Shown piece by piece: positions 58,151-64,000 of a stretch of 64,000 nt of DNA (position 1 is its first letter; each line of letters starts with the position of its first letter). The notes below the pieces were generated by a model, which ran no database searches, was not told where the DNA came from, and was given only the letters and a program-made list of their open reading frames with translations. The DNA is taken from positions 129,001 to 193,000 of the forward strand of contig CM055100.1 of the NCBI GenBank assembly GCA_029204225.1, given 5' to 3'. The stretch comes from Diphasiastrum complanatum. Its lineage: Eukaryota > Streptophyta > Lycopodiopsida > Lycopodiales > Lycopodiaceae. Position numbers and translations under genes: made by a program.

Positions 58151-58780
58151 TTCTACAGTATTACAGATTGTTTCAGTTCTTTCTTTGTTTTTAAAAATGT
58201 AGATTATTCCTAATCTAATCTACACAAGAAACATGAAGCATAATTGAATCTAATCCTACTGGAATCACAAATCAGCAACACAACATTTAACTAAGCAAAT
58301 GGGAATCCTACAAAGTGCTTGTTACAACTGTCACTCAACACTATAGAAAATTGATGGAAATGTGGTGAATAGTAGCGGAAGTGATCAGCGGATGATGACA
58401 GATCAAAAGCACGGCAATTATCAAATTTTCAAGACAAAAATTGTTTCACAATCAGCAATGGAACAATCACAATGTAGAGACAAATCTTGCACACGGATTG
58501 ATATTAAAAATGTGAGAACAAGGAGCATAAAGTTGGGTGCAAACAATAGTCGCAAAATAGACTTCAACTGGGAAAAATAGTTGATAGCTTTAAAACAGAA
58601 CTTACTAACTGATTCTACAAAACCTACTTAATCATAGATCCTCGTTACAGAATAATGCCTGAATCATTGTTACAAAAGATGCATGTCAAGGCATTGACTC
58701 CATCATTGATAATTGGAAGTCAGTTGATCAATGCATTGGAATCCTAAGTTAAACTACTTACAGTTCCATAGAAGGCCATC
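58151..58780. other. No gene seen
   Basis: AT-rich sequence without recognisable coding or repeat pattern. Confidence 0.4.
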
Positions 58781-58789
58781 ATTATTTAA

Positions 58790-59000
58790 TGGTAAGTGGG
58801 TCGGATTTCTAATTACAAAGGGTTAGATTCATACACTAGGTTGGATTTATACTTATACAAAGGGTCGGATTTATTAGACCCACCAATCCAATCCAATCCA
58901 GGGTCGCAGATGCTTGAATTTATCAGACCCGATCCAATCCGATTCAGGGTCAAAGATGCCTAGAAAATTAGAACCGATTTGACCCGGCCTAGGGTCGAAA
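58790..59000. repeat. GGGTCGGATTT-type repeat
   Basis: GGGTCGGATTT, GGTTGGATTT and GGGTCGCAGATG/GGGTCAAAGATG recur, with AATCCAATCCAATCC in between. The phrase GTCGAAAAATCTCTTTTT near 58993 also occurs near 7338, linking it to the repeat field left of SE. Confidence 0.6.
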
Positions 59001-59159
59001 AATCTCTTTTTGACAAAAATGAAATTGGGTTGGAAAATAGGCTTGGGTCAGAAAAATTCGATCTTGAATTTTTTGATCCTTTGCTAAAATTTTGAGTCTT
59101 CATATTTTTTTTGTGTTTTCCAAGAATAATTATATACAAATTTTTTAGGATGCCCATTA

Positions 59160-60120
59160 CCTAATGGAATTGGGCTTGAGCATAGAATTCCAACACTCCT
59201 CCTTAATGTGGATCCTGAAAAATTTTTATTTTCAGATTTAACATATTGTTAAATATGAGATAATACTCCTTTGATAGAGCTTTGGTGAAGTAATCTGATG
59301 CTTGTAGTTCTGTCTTGCAATAAACTACAGAAATGTCCTTGCTTTGCACTTTCTAAGATAGTGATATGGAATTTCGATATGCTTACTTTGGGAGTGGAAT
59401 CTTGGATTCAGAGATAGTGCAAAAGCACTTTGATTGTCATGGTAGAGGGTCATTGGATGTGACTGCAAAATTTCGATATTTGCAAGTAGGTTTCTCAGCC
59501 AAATTGCCTCCTTGATAGCATTTGTGATAACTATGTATTCCGATTCTATGGAAGATAATGCTATTGAGGTATGTTTTCAGCTGTTCCATGAAATTGAGCC
59601 TTGGTTGAACAAGAAGACAAATCCAGAGGTCGATTTTCTTGTGTCAACAATGTCTCCTGCCCAATTTGCATCTGTGTAGCCCTCCAAAATGTTGGCAGGT
59701 TGGCTATCATTATAGCAAATGCTGAGATGTTTTGTAGCTTGGACATATTTCATGATTTTCATGAGAGCCTTCCAATGAACTAGACCTAAATTTGAAAGAA
59801 ATTGGTTGAGGAAGCTGATGGAATGAGCAAGGTTGGGTCAGTGCAGAGCATAGCGTACATCAATGAAACAATTATGGAGTGAAATGGATACTAGTTCATT
59901 TCATCCTTCTGTGACTCGGATTTTGGACATTGCTCCTTTGATAGCTTCAAACTAGGGTCAAGTGGTAAGTGGCTTGGTTTGCACTTGGCGATTCCATATT
60001 TTGTCAGCAAATTGGTGAGGTATCCCTACTGGCTGATGAAAATCTGCTTGTTGGATCGAATTCAAAAAATCTAAATTCTGAGGCAGTAATGAGCAGGACC
60101 CGTATCCATCATCTTGTATT
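59160..60120 (-). pseudogene. Copia RT end/RNase H fragment
   Basis: Minus strand, high to low coordinate: decayed RT end, then LVHWKALMKIMKYVQATKH, YTDANWAGDIVDTRKSTSGF, SIALSSIESEYIVITNAIKEAIW and LNPRFHSQSKHIEIPYHYL. Several stops and shifts. It is a different copia family from the nested element (Trp in ANWAGD). Confidence 0.82.
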
Positions 60121-60155
60121 CCTGTGCTAACAAACATTTAGTATCCTTCAACAAA

Positions 60156-60491
60156 TTAAATTGTTTCTAAACATGCACGCTCGGCGCAGGATGCATTCGG
60201 ACTGACGCCGGGACGTCGCGCTCCCAAGGAGCGCTTGGACGCAGATCTATTCTGAATAAAATACACTTTGGCAAATTTGCTATAATCATCAATGAAGATT
60301 ATATAATATTTTAAATCCTTTGTAGAGATTTTTTTTATATTTTTTCTCAAATTTTTCTTACACATGGACCAATCAAAAAACTCAAATTTGAAATCTAAGT
60401 AACGTAACTTTTTGAGTCCACATTTTGATTCCACACTAAAAATGGCACAACTTTTTAGTGGTAAATCCGAATTTAGCGGAGTTTGGTGCAT
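60156..60491 (-). pseudogene. Copia integrase fragment with GC-rich join
   Basis: The minus-strand frame contains KYYIIFIDDYSKFAKVYFI, the integrase core around the second catalytic Asp, preceded by a decayed zinc region. The part 60175-60250 is abruptly GC-rich, and its translation (RSLGARRPGVSPNAS) is not integrase, so foreign DNA seems joined to it. Confidence 0.75.
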
Positions 60492-60660
60492 TGAAAAGCG
60501 CTCAACAAGAGCTTTCCAATTATATGTTACATGACATACTTCTAAGCTATGATTAAAAAGTTATGGCAAGTCAAAAGTATTAGTGTTATAATATTTTAAT
60601 AATATTAAAGACATCTTGCATGAATTCTTAAAGGATCTTTTTGGAGCTCAAAACTCCCCT
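60492..60660. other. No gene seen
   Basis: Short AT-rich spacer between the integrase fragment and the gypsy gag remnant. Confidence 0.3.
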
Positions 60661-61530
60661 AATGCTCGATCTGCTTTGCCTCATGGACAGGAGCACGTGG
60701 TGCTCTCCTTTCCCTGAATTCATCAACATTTGATCTTTCATCTTCCTCCTTGATGGCATCAGACATAGCTAGCTTTAGACTCATATATTTGTCATTGGAT
60801 TTAAGCTCAGAAACCAAATGATGAGCATCTGTTCGAAGGATTGTTCTTGTACTTGACTTTTGAGGCGCTTGAAGCGCTCGATATAGTCTCGTACGCGTTC
60901 ATCTTTTGCCATCTTGATATCACTCAATTTGACAAAAGGACTTTCAATCAAACGAAACGGCTTGAATAGTTTGATGAAGGCCTCCTTCAAGAGTGACCAG
61001 TCTCGTTTATCGTCACAATCAAGGTTCAAAAACCATTCGCGTGCTTGATCGATCATGGTCATCGAGAAGAGCTAGACCATGGCCTCTGGTGATGTTTCGC
61101 CACAGACATCGCATGCATTCTCAAAGACTTGAAGAAATCTTTGAGGGTCATTATTGTCGTCGTACTAAGGTAGATCTAACTTGGGAGTATATTTTTCAGT
61201 ACGCGGGACATTATTTGCAAAAGCCCCATTTAAGTGAGCTCGTGCGTGTGATGATTCGGCAACGTGAAAGTGTGGGCAATCATATGGAACTTCAGCACGC
61301 ATGGGTTCCCATCTTTCAAATGGGTTGGTTGAGGGCTCTTGGTATTGGGACTTCATCCTAGAATATCTATTTAATCGAGCCTGTTCGGTAGATGGGGAGA
61401 CCATCTCTGGTGAATAGTCCTTTGTGGAATTCGGATCGTAAGGATGATCCATAGCAAATCTAGAGTACCTTAGGATTGGGTAGTCCTCTTGGTCTTTCTT
61501 TTTTCTTTTCTTTTTTAATATCAAAAATTC
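60661..61530 (-). pseudogene. Ty3/gypsy gag fragment
   Basis: Frame 61524-61165 (upstream, Arg/Pro/Ser-rich) leads into 61062-60781, which has MIDQAREWFLNLDCDD, WSLLKEAFIKLFKPF and RVRDYIERFKRLKSQV, the retrotransposon gag domain of gypsy elements. A stop and shift lie between them near 61070-61160. No zinc knuckle or pol follows. Confidence 0.8.
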
Positions 61531-61549
61531 TTGAAAAAGAAAAAATATA

Positions 61550-61820
61550 TCAACTTAAATAACAAAAAGCGAAAAACCTGAACATCGCTAAATCCCGAAA
61601 TATGCGAAGGTTTAGGGTCATTAAAAAAACGAAAAATGTGACAGTTGCGGGTGATGGTCAAAAGCAAAAACTGTGATCAGGGTTGTGACAATGCGAAAGT
61701 TGCAACAGTTGCTGGGTTTGAAAAAGCGATAAACGCGAAAGTGGAGAAAGCGAAAAATGCGAAGGTTTTGATTGTTTGAAGATGCAAAAAACGCGATGGT
61801 TTTAGGGTTATGGCAAAAAA
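61550..61820. repeat. GCGAAAAAYGCGA low-complexity repeat
   Basis: Recurrent GCGAAA, AAAATGCGA and GGGTTA phrases; it grades into the 70-bp repeat. Both-strand open frames here are translations of low-complexity DNA. Confidence 0.6.
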
Positions 61821-62000
61821 ACAAAAAATGCGACAATCGAGGGTTAGGATAATAACCAAAAAATGCGAGAGTGTAGGGTTAGGGTAAAAACGAAAAATGC
61901 GACAATCTAGGGTTTAGGGTAAAAACCAAAAAATGCGAGAGTGTAGGGTTAGGGTAAAAATGAAAAATGCGACAATCTAGGGTTTAGGGTAAAAAACAAA
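61821..62000. repeat. 70-bp tandem repeat with telomere-like TTTAGGG
   Basis: Two near-identical 70-bp units (61861-61930 and 61931-62000) differ at only a few bases, with a diverged third unit before them. Each contains TAGGGTTAGGG and TAGGGTTTAGGG, plant telomere-type words, embedded in AAAAACGAAAAATGCGAC. Confidence 0.88.
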
Positions 62001-62580
62001 AAAAAAATGCGACAGTTGACTGTAATGGTGGAAAATAAAAAATCGAAAGTTTTAGGGCTATGGGCAAAAGCCGAAAAATACGAGGTGAAAAAACTCAAAA
62101 AAAGTGAAGGAAGCGAAAAACTCGAAAAAACTGGGACTCGAGAAAAATGGTGACTTGAAAAAATTTGTGACTCAAAAAATTGGTGACTCAAAAAAAATGA
62201 GAACTCGAAAAAGATTTGTTGGTCTGGTCGAAATGTCAGTGTGGTCGTCAGTCAAGTTCGCAAAGAGGGTCGTCGATAGAAAAAATTTTGTTTTCGTGTT
62301 GTTCGAAGGGTCAAAAAATAACAAAAGCTCGAAGAATAACTAAGGCTCTGAAAAATAACGAAGGCTCAAAAAAACGAAAGTTCAAAAAAACTGAAGGAGC
62401 AAAAAAAAAACTCGACAACAAAAAAGCTCGAAAAAACTCGAAAACAGAAAAGCTAGAAAACGAAAAAATTTGAAAAATGCAAAAAATGGCTCGAAAAACA
62501 CGAAAAAGAACTCGAAAAACATGAAAAACAAAAACAAAAAAACATTATCTGAAAAAACTCGAAAAAACATGATGCAGTCA
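62001..62580. repeat. A-rich GACTCGAAAAA/GCTCGAAAAA repeat
   Basis: A-rich run with recurrent ACTCGAAAAA, GCTCGAAAAA and GACTCAAAAAA words. It resembles the GACTCGAATTTT arrays at 6319-8850 in its GACTCGAA core but with A in place of T runs. Confidence 0.7.
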
Positions 62581-62589
62581 AAATTTTAA

Positions 62590-63110
62590 ATTGGCGGAAC
62601 CGGTCGAGATTTAAAGGATGGCGTCGGTCGAGATTTGATGAAGGGGTGTCGGTTGAGATGGTGATCAGAAACTATCGGTCGAGATGGTAATTATAAACTG
62701 TTGGCTGAGATGGGAAATGAAGTCATAAGTCGAGATGGAGTGGAGGGGCTCGGGCGAGATCGTGATGGATGGATGGCTGAGCCTTAGTCGAGATGGCTTC
62801 TGGAGGGCTCGGGTGAGAGCATGATTAATGGGTCGATCGAGTGTTGATGGAGGGAAGGCTCGGTCGAGATGGTGATGGAGGAGTCGGTTGAGTGTGTAAT
62901 GGAGGAGCCGGTTGAGAGTTGATGAAGTTCTGACTCGGTCGAGATTTGAAGCTCAGACCCGGTCGAGATTTGACGCTCATGCCCGGTCGAGATTTGAACG
63001 CCTTCTGGCTCGGTTGAGATCTGAAGGAGAGACGTAGGCGAGATTTCTCAGAGAGGGCGCGGTTGAGATTTCAAAAGAATGCCTCGGTCAAGATTTGAAG
63101 CGCGGACATG
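62590..63110. repeat. GGTCGAGAT satellite, irregular part
   Basis: SGGTYGAGAT recurs every 25-45 bp with varied spacers (GATGGAG, TTGAAGC). No protein pattern. Confidence 0.85.
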
Positions 63111-63420
63111 GGTGAGATCTGAAGAGAATGCCCCAGTCGAGATTTGAAGCACGGACGTGGGCAAGATCTGAAGAGAATGCCCCATTCGAGATTTGAAGCG
63201 CGGACGCGGGCGAGATCTGAAGAGAATGCCCTGGTTGAGATTTGAAGTGCGGACGCGGGCGAGATCTAAAGAGAATGCCCCGGTCGAGATTTGAAGCCCG
63301 GACGCTGGCGAGGTATGAAGAGAATGTCCCTATCGAGATTTGAAGTGCGGACGTGGGCGAGATCTGAAGAGAATGCCCCGGTCGAGATTTGAAGTGTGGA
63401 CGTGGGCGAGATCTAACTGA
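63111..63420. repeat. GGTCGAGAT satellite, 49-bp higher-order units
   Basis: About six consecutive copies of a 49-bp unit that alternates GTCGAGATTTGAAG, GCGGACGTGG and GCGAGATCTGAAG with AGAATGCCCC. The step GAAGAGAATGCCCC at 63121 returns at 63170. Confidence 0.92.
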
Positions 63421-64000
63421 AATGCTTCGGTCGAGATCTGACTGAAATGTTTGGTCGAGATGTGACTTAAAGCCTTCGGTTGAGATCTAATGAAATCCTT
63501 CGGTTGAGATCTAACTAAATTGCTTTGGTCGATATCAGACTGAATGCTTCGGTCAAGATCTGATTGAAATCCTTCGGTTGAGATCTAACTAAATTGCTTC
63601 GGTCGAGATCGGAGTGAAATACTTCGATCGAGATCTGACTGAAATCCTTCGGTTGAGATCTAATTGAATTGCTTCGGTCAGATTGGACTTAGACGCATTG
63701 GTCGAGATTTCAATCCGAGATCTCGTTCAAAAGTTATGTGGTTTGGCCTTGATCCGGTCTGGTTGAGATGGGAGTTAATTGATCCGGTCGAGATAGAGCC
63801 CACCGGACTTGGTCGAGAGATCGGACCCAACGGACTCGGTCAAGATCCTAACAGAAACCTGCGGTCGAGATTCTAGCCAAAAGCCTCGGTTGAGATTTGA
63901 TGAAGGGCATCGGTCGAGATCTGAAAATTTTTTAGTTTTTTGGTAAGCACATGCATCGGTCGAGATGGTAATGGAGAGGCGACTCGATTGAGATAGTGAT
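63421..64000. repeat. GGTCGAGATCT satellite, about 25-bp units
   Basis: Units of TTCGGTYGAGATCTAACTGAAATGC with alternating GTCGAG and GTTGAG forms continue to the window end, so the satellite extends beyond it. An open frame at 63664-63876 is incidental. Confidence 0.9.

Noticed and set aside
63111-63420. CRISPR array (regular repeats with spacers)
   Set aside because: The whole 49-bp unit repeats with no unique spacers, there are no cas genes, and the DNA is plant nuclear.

Overview
This window is nuclear DNA from a land plant, most likely a vascular plant. The evidence is one spliced host gene with plant-type GT-AG introns, plus Ty1/copia elements primed by initiator tRNA-Met, Ty3/gypsy fragments, a Helitron remnant and tRNA-derived SINE-like sequences. 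I cannot name the species. No prokaryotic operon, CRISPR array, rRNA gene or intact tRNA gene was seen.

The only host gene I can fully support is SERRATE (SE/ARS2 family) on the + strand, 9961-18242. It has 12 coding exons, joins into one 868-residue frame, and has a G-box, telo-box and two short upstream ORFs before it. SERRATE acts in microRNA processing and nuclear RNA metabolism.

Left of SE (1-9500) lie unclassified AT-rich DNA, (TC)n and (AG)n microsatellites, a decayed Helitron in which the Rep and helicase parts are pushed together by an internal deletion (about 4440-5400), and a 2.5 kb block of short tandem repeats built on GACTCGAATTTT (6319-8850). A shared motif lies between the arrays and at their right edge.

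Right of SE (19.3-60.5 kb) is a retrotransposon graveyard: (i) a minus-strand copia 3' end with LTR (19352-20187); (ii) a gypsy protease/RT/RNase H fragment (20188-22447); (iii) a minus-strand copia (22447-34645) carrying an internal tandem duplication and split by (iv) a complete 6073-bp + strand copia with two 737-bp LTRs (26636-32708); (v) smaller gag and integrase pieces (37.2-42 kb); (vi) a mosaic of a + strand copia 5' end, a truncated minus-strand copia and duplicated + strand copia pol segments (44.3-54.4 kb); (vii) further RT/RNase H, integrase and gypsy gag remnants (55-61.5 kb). All transposon reading frames are broken by stops, frameshifts or deletions.

The last 2.5 kb holds two more repeat fields: a telomere-like TTTAGGG-bearing 70-bp repeat (61.8-62.0 kb) and a GGTCGAGAT satellite with a 49-bp higher-order unit (62.6-64.0 kb). 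I found no convincing new gene system. The most unusual items are the TCGA-rich satellites near both ends of the window, the two internal duplications inside copia elements, and one open frame of 148 codons (54581-55027) that I do not recognise.
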